From positions 310,001 through 374,000 of the forward strand of contig CP054184.1 in NCBI GenBank assembly GCA_015709715.1: 64,000 bases of DNA, in the 5' to 3' direction. This stretch comes from Nitrospira sp. (GTDB lineage Bacteria; Nitrospirota; Nitrospiria; Nitrospirales; Nitrospiraceae). A model generated the notes under the pieces. That model made no database searches. It was given only the letters and a program-made list of their open reading frames with translations, and was not told where the DNA came from. A program made the translations under genes and the position numbers. Below, one piece after another: positions 1-8,251 of this stretch (the first letter of the stretch is position 1; every line of letters starts with the position of its first letter).

Positions 1-277
1 AGATGGACTGCCCGGGCTTCTTGTCCTCGATTACCTTGGCGACCTTCACCCCTTCGACGGCATGGCGTGCGGGTCCCGTGGTGACCTGACGAAAGGCCCG
101 CTGGAACGGCGCACCGATCGGCGCCGACTCGAACACGACGTCCCGGCGCTTGTAGGGGCCGCCATGGTTGGTTCGCGTCGATTGGGCGTTCGCGAGGTTG
201 CTGGCGATGACGTTCAAGCGATGCCGTTGGGCATCCAGCGCGGAAACCGACACAGCCAGACTATCCGTTAAATCCAT
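1..277 (-). CDS. flgC: Flagellar basal-body rod protein FlgC (C-terminus off the left edge)
   Basis: Proximal rod protein of the flagellar basal body, assembled in the periplasm with FlgB and FlgF. The reverse strand from ATG at 277 opens with MDLTDSLAVSVSALDAQR and then ASNLANAQSTRTNHGGPY, the N-terminal rod signature shared by FlgB/FlgC/FlgG (heptad coil plus the ANxxT-type segment). The frame stays open to base 1, so about 92 residues are present and the rest lies outside the window. It follows flgB by about 60 bp in the same direction, the usual flgB-flgC order. Start choice is supported by a purine-rich AGAGAGG stretch upstream of the ATG. Family assignment is secure; only completeness is unknown. 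Confidence 0.93.
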   Translation of the reverse strand, partial: MDLTDSLAVSVSALDAQRHRLNVIASNLANAQSTRTNHGGPYKRRDVVFESAPIGAPFQRAFRQVTTGPARHAVEGVKVAKVIEDKKPGQSI

Positions 278-338
278 CACACACCTCTCTGTGGAATGAT
301 CATGGTTGGCGCAGGTGACAGGGCGTTACGCCTCGGCA

Positions 339-746
339 TCAACGCCCCTCGCGAACGGCACTCAGCAACCCACGGAACTTCATGCTCAAGATGGCCGCCG
401 CCGTGTTGTATTGCTGCGCGTTGTCCGACATCTTGGCCATTTCCAGCTCGATGTTGACCGTGTTGGCATCCAGCGGCAGGTCCCCGGCCGGTACCTCTTC
501 GATTCGGGCGGTCACCTGCTGATACCCCCTGCCCTTCGGTCCGATGTGTCGTGGATCCGTCGATGCCAGCGTGACGGGCAATTTTCCCCGTTGCGCATCG
601 GCCAAGGCTTGCCCGAAATTTAGATCCTTAGCCCGATACTTGGGTGTTTCTTCATTGGCAATGTTGGCTTGAATGATTTGCTGCCTCGCTCCACGAAGGT
701 CGAGCGATCGCCCAAGCAGCTGGATCGTCCTGTCGAAAATGGTCAT
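339..746 (-). CDS. flgB: Flagellar basal-body rod protein FlgB
   Basis: Proximal rod protein that forms the base of the flagellar rod just above the MS ring. The 135-residue product starts MTIFDRTIQLLGRSLDLR and carries the rod motif QIIQANIANEETPKYRAKDL, and ends in the helical segment NAQQYNTAAAILSMKFRGLL typical of FlgB. An upstream in-frame extension to 857 exists, but AAAGGAG sits about 9 bases before the ATG at 746, so 746 is the likely start; family length (about 135 aa) agrees. flgC follows directly. The roughly 160 bp upstream (747-906) separates it from the sigma-54 activator gene and should hold its promoter, but I found no correctly spaced -24/-12 element there. Confidence 0.95.
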   Translation of the reverse strand: MTIFDRTIQLLGRSLDLRGARQQIIQANIANEETPKYRAKDLNFGQALADAQRGKLPVTLASTDPRHIGPKGRGYQQVTARIEEVPAGDLPLDANTVNIELEMAKMSDNAQQYNTAAAILSMKFRGLLSAVREGR

Positions 747-906
747 GGCGTGACGCTCCTTTTTCCTGGCTCGGCGAAAAATGCAAACGGTGTACCGAAC
801 AACCCCCTGCCGAGCGCCGGTCCCCCGAGGTTCCTGTTTCACAGGGTCAGCGCACACCAGGCAACTCCGGCAACGCTAGGCAAAATGTGCCGGCACCCTG
901 TGCGCT

Positions 907-2328
907 TTATGCCTTCTCTGTCGCGACCGGATACCCCATCTCGCGATACTCGCGTAACTTGTTCCGCAGCGTCCTGATGCTGATGCCCAATTCCTTCGCC
1001 GCATGGGTTCGGTTGTCTTTGACGCGAGCCAGCGTCTTGAAAATCAGCTCTCGCTCCATCTCCCACAAGGATCCATGGGTGGAGGGTATCGCCGCGGCAG
1101 GCAGAGGCGGCTCCCCTTCCCGCACCGGAACCGCCCCATCCCCAAGCATCAGGTGATCAACATCGATCGCTCCACCGCCAGCCACCAACACGGCGCGTTC
1201 GATGACGTTCTCCAATTCCCGAACGTTCCCCTTCCAAGTTCGACTCTGCAGGTCCGCGACGGCGCGGTCGGTCAAGGTCGGTGAGGTAATCCCATTCCGC
1301 TGCGCCGAAGCCCGAAGGAAATGTCTTGCCAGAAGCGGAATATCGCCCGACCGCTCACGCAACGGCGGGACGCTGACCGGAAACACGTTCAGGCGATAGA
1401 ACAAGTCCTCGCGAAAACGGCCTTGCGTCACTTCGTGATAGAGCGACCGATTCGTGGTCGCAATCACTCGAATGTTGACCGGCACCGGCTCGCGGCCGCC
1501 CACGCGATCCACCTCACGCTCCTGCAAAACTCGTAACAGCTTCGCCTGCAAGCCCAGATTCATTTCGCTGATTTCGTCGAGGAAGAGCGTGCCGGTATGG
1601 GCCATTTCAAACTTCCCCAGTTTCTTGTTCAGCGCGCCGGTGAAGGCGCCGCGCTCATGGCCGAACAACTCGCTCTCCAGCAAGCTGTCCGGCAAGGCGG
1701 CGCAATTGAGCGCCACGAACGGACGATGGGCGCGAGGACTGCGGGCGTGGATGTAGCGAGCCAGCAGTTCCTTTCCTGTCCCACTTTCACCGCTGATCAA
1801 CACGGTGGCTTGACTGGACGCCACCCCTTCCAACGTCGTCAACAGCCGGATCATCCCGGGGTCCTGGGTCAAGATCGCACGAGCCTCGGTGGTCGCCGGC
1901 GCATCCTGTTCGTCCGTGGCCGTCGTGGCCTGCAGATTGAGGATCACCCGCTCGAGCAGATCGGTCGAAAACGGCTTCAGGATATAATCGTTCGCCCCGC
2001 ACTTCATGGCTTCCACCGCCGTCTCCACCGTGCCGTAGGCGGTCATCAGGACGATGTAGGTGTGGGGCGCCTTCTGCTTGATCGCCTTGACCAAGTCCAG
2101 CCCGTTGAGCCTGGGCATCTTCAGGTCCGTCACCACCAACCACGGTTTCATACGTTCGACCTGTTCGATGGCGTCGGCCCCGTCCACCGCGCCCTTCACC
2201 TGGTACCCCAGACGGCGCACCGTCTCCGACAACGCCGTCCGCATGGAGGGCTCGTCATCAACAATCAACACGACCCGCGGCTCTTCGGTCGACGCGGATG
2301 CTCCCTCCACCGCTTGCTGCACGCTCAT
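907..2328 (-). CDS. Sigma-54-dependent response regulator, FlrC/FleR-like (NtrC family)
   Basis: Cytoplasmic transcription activator that opens sigma-54 promoters when phosphorylated; next to flgBC it is probably the class III flagellar activator. 473 aa: receiver domain (about 18-135) with VDDE acidic pair, phospho-acceptor Asp68 in VVTDLKMP and Lys118 in ILKPF; AAA+ domain with Walker A GESGTGKE (180-187), sigma-54-contacting GAFTGA loop (227-232) and Walker B FLDE; C-terminal Fis-type HTH ending TLRNKLREYREMG. Its start codon overlaps the stop of the upstream histidine kinase by 4 bp (ATGA), so the two are translationally coupled and surely cognate. Gene-level naming (FlrC/FleR) is inference from context; the family is certain. 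Confidence 0.93.
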   Translation of the reverse strand: MSVQQAVEGASASTEEPRVVLIVDDEPSMRTALSETVRRLGYQVKGAVDGADAIEQVERMKPWLVVTDLKMPRLNGLDLVKAIKQKAPHTYIVLMTAYGTVETAVEAMKCGANDYILKPFSTDLLERVILNLQATTATDEQDAPATTEARAILTQDPGMIRLLTTLEGVASSQATVLISGESGTGKELLARYIHARSPRAHRPFVALNCAALPDSLLESELFGHERGAFTGALNKKLGKFEMAHTGTLFLDEISEMNLGLQAKLLRVLQEREVDRVGGREPVPVNIRVIATTNRSLYHEVTQGRFREDLFYRLNVFPVSVPPLRERSGDIPLLARHFLRASAQRNGITSPTLTDRAVADLQSRTWKGNVRELENVIERAVLVAGGGAIDVDHLMLGDGAVPVREGEPPLPAAAIPSTHGSLWEMERELIFKTLARVKDNRTHAAKELGISIRTLRNKLREYREMGYPVATEKA

Positions 2329-3620
2329 GCCTCGTTCTCCTTTTCAATAACTTCCCAGCGCTCTCCGCTCTTCTCGAATCGTTTGAACGGAACGAGCGCC
2401 CCCTCTGAGTGAGAGGCTTCCGAACGGGGTCCATGCGGCAAGGTCATCAAGAACGACGTCCCCTGCCCCGGACGGCTCTCCACGTCGATGCGTCCCTGGT
2501 GGGCCTCCACCAAGGCATGGACGATGGCCAGACCGAGCCCCGTCCCATGGTCTTTGGTCGTGAAGAAGGGGTCGAAAATTCTGCCCTGCAGGTCCTGCGG
2601 AATCCCCACGCCGGTATCACTCACGGTGATGGAAACCGCCGGAGTTTCATCCCAGCGGACGTGCGGAAGGTCGACCGCCACCGTCAGCACCCCGCCGCTG
2701 GGCATGGCCTGAACGGCATTCAGGACCAGGTTGAGCAAGACCTGCTTCATCTTGCCCTCATCACACCAGATATGGGTCACATTCGGATGGAGGATGCGGC
2801 GGACTTCCACCGAACCGGGAGCGATGGCATGGGCCGCCATCGTCAGCACCTCGTCGAGCAGGGCCTCTACGCCATGCCAGTCGACTTTGGAACAATCGGG
2901 TTTCGTGTAACTCAACAGGTTCGCCAACAATCGGTCCATCGATTGCACGGCGACCGAGATATGTTCGGCATAGACCCGCAGATGAGGTTGCTCACGGAGA
3001 TCGCGCCGGAGCAGCGACGCAAACAGCTCCACGCTCCCGAGCGGATTTCTGATCTCGTGCGCGATGCTGCCGACCATTTGCCCCATGGCTTCCAGTCGGT
3101 TCCGCCGCTGCAGACGGCTCTCCAACTGACGGACGCGGGTGACGTCATGTATCAGCACCAACCTCCCGATCAAGGCCCCCGCCTCATCGGTCATATCGGT
3201 TTGCGTCAACACGATGGCGCGGCCGTTCGGCAGCAGGACGGGATAGTCGCCGTGATCCCGTCGCAGCTCCCGCAGAATGTCGGCGGCGCGCCGCCCTTGC
3301 AACGACGCCTGAGCAACCCCGAGCAGCCGTTCGGCCGAATGGTTGCAGCGTTCCACCATGTCCTGCTGGTCGGCCACGATGACGCCCGTGTCCAGCGACT
3401 CGAGGACCGCCGTCACATGGGCGCGCATCGCCTCGGTCTGGCGAAGAGTCTCGCGAAGGCTCTCATTGGTCTGCGCGAGTTCGAGGTCCATCTGTTGAAG
3501 GCGCGCGGTCAAGGCCTCGTAGGACTGTTGCAGAATGGTGGCCGCTTGGTCGAAATCCTGGAAGGCTCTGGTTAACAGGTCGTTCTTCGATTGATTGGCA
3601 TCACACGACTTGACCGTCAC
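2325..3620 (-). CDS. PAS-domain sensor histidine kinase, FlrB/FleS-like
   Basis: Soluble two-component kinase that phosphorylates the overlapping response regulator. 431 aa with no transmembrane segment: N-terminal coiled coil (about 15-70), PAS domain (about 68-165), HisKA dimerisation helix with His188 in SIAHEIRNPLG, then HATPase with N box LNLVLNAVQAMP, G1 DTGVGI and G2 GTGLGLAIV. Cytoplasmic location and PAS plus HisKA layout match the flagellar kinases FlrB/FleS. It overlaps the downstream regulator by 4 bp and the upstream TPR gene by 4 bp, so TPR protein, kinase and regulator form one operon. The signal sensed is not evident; the TPR neighbour may be involved, which is a guess. Confidence 0.92.
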   Translation of the reverse strand: MTVKSCDANQSKNDLLTRAFQDFDQAATILQQSYEALTARLQQMDLELAQTNESLRETLRQTEAMRAHVTAVLESLDTGVIVADQQDMVERCNHSAERLLGVAQASLQGRRAADILRELRRDHGDYPVLLPNGRAIVLTQTDMTDEAGALIGRLVLIHDVTRVRQLESRLQRRNRLEAMGQMVGSIAHEIRNPLGSVELFASLLRRDLREQPHLRVYAEHISVAVQSMDRLLANLLSYTKPDCSKVDWHGVEALLDEVLTMAAHAIAPGSVEVRRILHPNVTHIWCDEGKMKQVLLNLVLNAVQAMPSGGVLTVAVDLPHVRWDETPAVSITVSDTGVGIPQDLQGRIFDPFFTTKDHGTGLGLAIVHALVEAHQGRIDVESRPGQGTSFLMTLPHGPRSEASHSEGALVPFKRFEKSGERWEVIEKENEA

Positions 3621-5788
3621 CGGCGCCCTCCCTGCCCGACCTGCACCTGCGGGACATCGGCTTGCAACACGCCCGCCATGCGTTGGACCAGGCTATCGGT
3701 ATGTTCCCCCAACACTCGAAGGCCGCCGCGCGCCAGATCTTGCCGCTTGGTCTCCTTCGCCAAGCGGACGATTTGAAATTGGATCCAAATCGTCTGGTCG
3801 GCGCTCGGCCCTGCGATCAACGCCTGTTTGTAAAGGGCCAGGGCCGGCTCAGATCGTTTGGCATAGGCCAAGGCATCTCCATAATGCATGAGTTCCGTCG
3901 CCGTCATCTTGGCCCCTTCCTTGGCTGCGGCATCGAACAGGAGGGCGGCTTCGGTGTATTGCTTCGTGGCACTGAGGGCATCGGCCAGCTTCAGTTGCAC
4001 GATCGCCCGATCTCGATGGCGCGGATGATGCTGCAGCCACTGACGCCCGATCCGAATCAGGCCGGCGACGTTGCCTTCCCGCCGAAGAGCGGTGAACAAT
4101 CCCATCAGGGCCTCCCCGGTAAACTTGCCCGTCGGATACTGGAGCCGGTAACGTTCGAAGACCGATTTGGCCGCATGAGGATCCTTTTGCTCGAGGTAGC
4201 TCTGTCCCAGCCCGATGAGCGCCTCCTCGTGGAAGGACTCTGCTTTCTGATCACGGATCAGGTTCTGGTACAACTTGGCCGCCTTGACGGGAAACCCGAC
4301 TCGTTGGTGCGCGTCGGCGACTTCAAGCAGGAGTTTTGTACCGGCATACAATCGGTCGGCCTTGGGGCCGTGGCGGTGGAACAGATTCACCAGTTCGAAG
4401 TCATCCCCCGCATTCCAAGCTGTTTCCATCCGCGGCTGCAAAAAGATCTTCAACCGAGCCCCGCACTTGGCCGGCCAGGGATCGTCGTCAAATCGCCCTG
4501 TTCGCATGACGCCCTGTTCGTAGGCCGCTAACGCCTCATCCTGCTTGCCGATCCGTTCGAAGGCCTCGCCCAAGTGGAACAGGGCTTCGCTCCCCACGGA
4601 TGAATCTTCATATTGCTTCACACTCTCCTGAAACAGGCGCCGAGGGCTGACCGTCTCACCGGGCTCCAGTTGAAGATTCGAAAGGTGCGCCGTCACGGTC
4701 TGACGAAGATTGACGATTCCGTCCTCGGGATCACGATGCTCTTGCACATCGGCATACCGAATACGGGCGGTTGCGGCCACAGGAGCATCGGGATACTGAG
4801 TGAGCAGGGCTGAATAAAAGAGCTTGGCTTCCTCCCAATCGCCGGTCTCCCGATAACTGTCGGCAATCCGTCCGAGCACCGTCGGGTTTTCCGGTCTCAC
4901 GGGATACAAATTGTAAAAATGCAGGAGTTGCTCCCGCATCACCGAAAGACGGTGCGCGTCCCCTGCCGTATCCGCATAACGCAGCAAGGCGTAGGGATCC
5001 TTTCGCAGCTCGGCCGGCCATCGAGCGGCAATCATATCGAACACCGCATCCGCATCCTTCATCCGACCCTGCCGATACAGGCTATGGGCCTGCCCGAGCG
5101 AAGCGGCCACGGCCAGGCTTGCATCGGTGGTACGCTTGAGGACCGTCTCAAACGTTCGTTCGCTGTCCTTCCATTGACCGGCGCCTTGGAACGCGTAACC
5201 TAGCCCCAACATCGCTCTCCCGGCGTCGTAGGAGTCACTCTCGACTTGGCTGAGAGCATGTTGGTAGGCCACCTGCGACTCCTGGTACCAGCCTTCCATG
5301 CGGTAAATATCCCCGACTCTCCAGCCCGCACGCTTGGCGTTGAGTGACCTCGACTCTTCCCGCATCAGGGCCTTGTATTGCTCCACAATTTCCATCGGAC
5401 GGACGTCGGATTGCCCGCTGGCCAATGCGATTTCCCCGAGAAACACCCGAACGGCGGTCAGCAGTTTCGAACGGGGATACTCACGGAGAAGAGGTTGAAA
5501 GGCGAGGCGCGCTTCGACCGGTTGCCCTTGGCCATAGAGCTGAACCGCTCGTTCGAACCGTCCCCACTCGGGCAGATCCTGGAGCCGCTCATACCGAGGC
5601 CCTGGATCCGGCAAACGCCGCTGAACCAAGTCGGACGGCTCCGGAAGGGTGGAAAGCAGAGTCTGCCGATTCGTGGGCGCGCTCTCGGCTGCGCTACTCT
5701 TTGTGCAGACGACAGAGAGCAGGCAGAGGGCGAAGATCGTCGGGAGAAGGACAGAGGCATGCGAAGCAGTAGCGGCTGAGACCTGCAT
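3617..5788 (-). CDS. Large exported TPR-repeat protein
   Basis: 723-residue protein of unknown specific function. An N-terminal hydrophobic stretch (about residues 13-30, VLLPTIFALCLLSVVC) looks like a signal peptide, possibly with a lipoprotein-like Cys, so a periplasmic or membrane-tethered location is likely. The rest is tandem TPR helices; for example AEARLAFQPLLREYPRSKL-type units, AMLGLGYAFQGAGQWKD, EALFHLGEAFERIGKQDEA and EEALIGLGQSYLEQKDPH recur, which suggests a protein-binding solenoid. It is the first gene of the operon with the FlrB/FlrC-like pair (4-bp overlap at 3617-3620), so it may scaffold flagellar or envelope assembly, an inference. No Shine-Dalgarno is visible before the ATG at 5788, yet no other in-frame ATG precedes the signal peptide. 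Confidence 0.8.
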   Translation of the reverse strand: MQVSAATASHASVLLPTIFALCLLSVVCTKSSAAESAPTNRQTLLSTLPEPSDLVQRRLPDPGPRYERLQDLPEWGRFERAVQLYGQGQPVEARLAFQPLLREYPRSKLLTAVRVFLGEIALASGQSDVRPMEIVEQYKALMREESRSLNAKRAGWRVGDIYRMEGWYQESQVAYQHALSQVESDSYDAGRAMLGLGYAFQGAGQWKDSERTFETVLKRTTDASLAVAASLGQAHSLYRQGRMKDADAVFDMIAARWPAELRKDPYALLRYADTAGDAHRLSVMREQLLHFYNLYPVRPENPTVLGRIADSYRETGDWEEAKLFYSALLTQYPDAPVAATARIRYADVQEHRDPEDGIVNLRQTVTAHLSNLQLEPGETVSPRRLFQESVKQYEDSSVGSEALFHLGEAFERIGKQDEALAAYEQGVMRTGRFDDDPWPAKCGARLKIFLQPRMETAWNAGDDFELVNLFHRHGPKADRLYAGTKLLLEVADAHQRVGFPVKAAKLYQNLIRDQKAESFHEEALIGLGQSYLEQKDPHAAKSVFERYRLQYPTGKFTGEALMGLFTALRREGNVAGLIRIGRQWLQHHPRHRDRAIVQLKLADALSATKQYTEAALLFDAAAKEGAKMTATELMHYGDALAYAKRSEPALALYKQALIAGPSADQTIWIQFQIVRLAKETKRQDLARGGLRVLGEHTDSLVQRMAGVLQADVPQVQVGQGGRR

Positions 5789-5803
5789 GGTGAGCGGAAT
5801 TCA

Positions 5804-5817
5804 GCAAGTCCCATGCC
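5804..5817 (-). promoter_or_regulatory. Possible sigma-54 (-24/-12) promoter of the TPR-kinase-regulator operon
   Basis: Read on the minus strand this is GGCATGGGACTTGC, i.e. GG-N10-GC with GGCA and TTGC cores that fit the TGGCAC-N5-TTGC consensus. It lies only about 15 bp before the ATG at 5788, which would leave almost no leader, so it may be fortuitous. Low confidence. Confidence 0.28.
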
Positions 5818-5961
5818 CTCTGGAATGCCGCAGAAACCGGTCATCTGCTTATGAAAGAGCGAGGAGGGAGTTTTTTGCCTGGTACCGCTGTCAGGAAACC
5901 CAACAGGTCTGAATCAGGCCGGGTCAAGGAATTGACAGGCGAGAGGCAACGCGGAGCTCCC

Positions 5962-7377
5962 CTAGTTTTGAATGGAGTAGCCGTGACTCTTGGGGTCAAA
6001 CCCCTTGCGTTTCAGTTTCTCCACCAAGGTCGTGCGATTGACCTGCAACAGTTGCGCGGCTCGGCTCGTGATTCCGTTGGCTTTTCGGAGGGCTTCTCCG
6101 ATCAGTTGATTTTCGTACTGTTCCAATTCCTTGGTCAGATTGATGCCATCTTCGGAAAACCGGATGAAATGTTCAGGCATATCGGCCCCCTTCCCGGCGG
6201 CCGGTTTGGCCGGACGTTCGGGAAGATCGGCAAGCGTAATCCAGCCCTTCCGCTTCAGGACGGTGAGGCGTTCGATCATATTTTCCAATTCGCGGATATT
6301 GCCCGGCCACTCTTCCTCCATCAACCGAGCCAGCGCGTCCGGTTCGATACCCAGGATTTCAGTCCTCCGCAACTGGTTGAACTGCGCAATAAAATGGTTC
6401 ACCAGTAGTGGAATGTCGCTGCGACGCTCTCGGAGCGGAGGAATGTGGATAGGAATGACGTGGAGCCGGTAATACAGATCTTGCCGGAAGCGGCGGTCCT
6501 GAACCGCTTGGGCCAGGTCTTGATTCGTCGCGGCAATAATCCGCACATCGACGTTAATCGTCCTGGTCCCACCAACCCGCTCGAAACAGCGTTCCTGTAA
6601 GACACGCAGGAGTTTGACCTGCAAGGGCAGACTCATTTCCCCCACTTCGTCGAGAAAGATCGTCCCGCCATGAGCCAATTCGAACCTTCCCAGTCTCGTG
6701 TGAGCCGCCCCCGTGAAGGCCCCCTTTTCATGACCAAAGAGCTCTGACTCCAGAAGATTCTCAGGGATCGCTCCACAATTCACCGGCACGAGCGGACGGT
6801 CCCGTCGCATGCTGTTGAAGTGGAGCATCTTCGCGATCAGTTCCTTGCCTGTTCCACTCTCGCCTTGAATCAACACCGTGCTGTCGCTGTCGGCAACCTT
6901 CTCCACGAAGTCCAGCACCGTCCGCATCGGCGCGCTGGTTCCCACCAGATGTTCCAGCCGGTATTGGTCGCGCACGGCTTTGCGGAGCAGATGATTCTCT
7001 TGTTTCAACTTGTAGACGTCGAGCGCCTTCTTCACCACCACCGCGACGGTATCCGGTTCAAACGGTTTCGTAATGAAGTCGAACGCGCCGGCCTTCATGG
7101 CACGAACGGCGTAATCGACCGTGCCGTAACCGGTCATCACGATTGCAATGATCTTGGAATCAACCTTGGAGATACGATCGATGGTTTCCAGCCCGTCGAT
7201 GCCGGGCATTTGCAGGTCGGTCACCACGACGTGAACCGGCTGGTCCTTGACGGCCTCGACCCCTTCCAAGCCATTGGACACGACGGTCACCTGATGCCCT
7301 TCCGCCATCAGCGTTTCCGCCAAGAGCCCCCGCACCGCAGGGTCATCATCGATCACCAGGATGTGAGATTGACTCAT
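5962..7377 (-). CDS. Sigma-54-dependent response regulator (NtrC/AtoC family, FleQ-like HTH)
   Basis: Cytoplasmic sigma-54 activator of 471 aa. Receiver domain with DDDP acidic cluster, Asp54 in VVTDLQMPGIDG and Lys in FITKPF; AAA+ module with GESGTGKE Walker A, GAFTGA loop and FLDE Walker B; C-terminal Fis-type HTH ending NRTTLVEKLKRKGF, which resembles the FleQ/FlrA HTH. An in-frame extension to 7446 exists, but GGAGAGG lies just upstream of the ATG at 7377 and the MSQSHILVIDDDP start is standard for receiver domains. No partner kinase is adjacent on this side; a role as flagellar master regulator is possible from location, but a general NtrC-type role is equally open. Confidence 0.92.
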   Translation of the reverse strand: MSQSHILVIDDDPAVRGLLAETLMAEGHQVTVVSNGLEGVEAVKDQPVHVVVTDLQMPGIDGLETIDRISKVDSKIIAIVMTGYGTVDYAVRAMKAGAFDFITKPFEPDTVAVVVKKALDVYKLKQENHLLRKAVRDQYRLEHLVGTSAPMRTVLDFVEKVADSDSTVLIQGESGTGKELIAKMLHFNSMRRDRPLVPVNCGAIPENLLESELFGHEKGAFTGAAHTRLGRFELAHGGTIFLDEVGEMSLPLQVKLLRVLQERCFERVGGTRTINVDVRIIAATNQDLAQAVQDRRFRQDLYYRLHVIPIHIPPLRERRSDIPLLVNHFIAQFNQLRRTEILGIEPDALARLMEEEWPGNIRELENMIERLTVLKRKGWITLADLPERPAKPAAGKGADMPEHFIRFSEDGINLTKELEQYENQLIGEALRKANGITSRAAQLLQVNRTTLVEKLKRKGFDPKSHGYSIQN

Positions 7378-7560
7378 AACGCACCCCTCTCCGCTCCAGC
7401 AGGAACGCCACGGATGACCGAACCCAGCAACGACGGCATATTGCATCGATGCCGATGGATTTGCGCTTCTATCACAGGCAGGGTCAGCTTATTGGGAATT
7501 TGTACTTTATTCAAGTAAAACCAGGACGCAGCAGCAAGGCACTCACACTGATGGACAAGC

Positions 7561-7589
7561 TTGACACCTTGAACCAAGCACGGTAGGTT
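7561..7589 (+). promoter_or_regulatory. Sigma-70 promoter of tRNA-Thr
   Basis: TTGACA (7561-7566), 17-bp spacer, TAGGTT (7584-7589); predicted transcription start near 7596, about 18 bp before the tRNA. The -35 is perfect, the -10 matches at 4 of 6. Confidence 0.65.
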
Positions 7590-7613
7590 TCCCTCGGTCA
7601 CAACCCCTCGCAC

Positions 7614-7689
7614 GCTGGCGTAGCTCAATCGGCAGAGCAGCGGTTTTGTAAACCGCCGGTTGGAGGTTCGATTCCTCTCGCCAGCTCCA
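7614..7689 (+). tRNA. tRNA-Thr (anticodon TGT)
   Basis: Complete cloverleaf: acceptor GCTGGCG pairs with CGCCAGC; D arm GCTC/GAGC; anticodon stem GCGGT/ACCGC with loop TTTGTAA (anticodon TGT, reads ACA); T arm GGAGG-TTCGATT-CCTCT; CCA is encoded at 7687-7689. Total 76 nt. It stands alone between two sigma-54 regulator genes, with its own promoter. Confidence 0.97.
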
Positions 7690-7885
7690 CTTTCACCATA
7701 TCCCGTCGTTTACACACTTCCGCGCCGACGATGACGGAGTGATGCCTTAGGGCTCAGCCCAATCTCCAGCCTCACTTCTTGAATCGATACTTCCAGGGGA
7801 TAGGCTCATCCCACCTGTGGAAGTACAGTTCGTGGCAGGGACGCGTGACCGTAGCCCGGCGCATCATCACTGATAAGGAGGCACC

Positions 7886-8251
7886 ATGCAGGCTCGATAT
7901 AGTGGACGGGTTCCCATCAACTGTGGGGTCGTGTTCGCCGGAGAACAGGCGGTGGGTGAAGGCAGGGTTCTCAATCTTTCCCTTCCGGGCTGCCTGATAG
8001 AAAGTTCAAAACCGCTGGCCGCCTGTGAATACTTGCGGCTGCGCCTCTTCCTGCCGAAGTCACTCCGTCCCTTGAATGTTCCACTTGCTGCGGTGAGATG
8101 GTCTCAAGGCGGAAGGGCCGGCGTGGAATTCATTCAGACTGCGCGAGAGGAGCAGGCTCAGCTCACACGGTTCTTTCGGCAACAGTCAAGCCGCGCGGAT
8201 GAAGATGAACGAGATATCTGGCAATCCGAGCGGACGGTTAATCATCGGTGA
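7886..8251 (+). CDS. PilZ-domain protein
   Basis: 121-residue cytoplasmic protein with a single PilZ domain, a fold that commonly binds cyclic di-GMP to control motility or exopolysaccharide. Seen: an early RYSGRVPINC segment (RxxxR-type switch region), then VLNLSLPGCLIES (matching the D/NxSxxG motif, with N-x-S-x-x-G) and the closing VRWSQGGRAGVEFIQ strand. AAGGAGG precedes the ATG at 7886 by 8 bp. Its 3' end overlaps the convergent GlrR-like gene by 14 bp. Location beside flagellar regulators fits a motility-linked role, but no target is visible. Confidence 0.85.
   Translation: MQARYSGRVPINCGVVFAGEQAVGEGRVLNLSLPGCLIESSKPLAACEYLRLRLFLPKSLRPLNVPLAAVRWSQGGRAGVEFIQTAREEQAQLTRFFRQQSSRADEDERDIWQSERTVNHR

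Noticed and set aside
885-900. GGCAC...TTTTGCC on the minus strand upstream of flgB, resembling a sigma-54 promoter
   Set aside because: The GG-to-GC spacing is 8 instead of 10, which does not permit sigma-54 binding.
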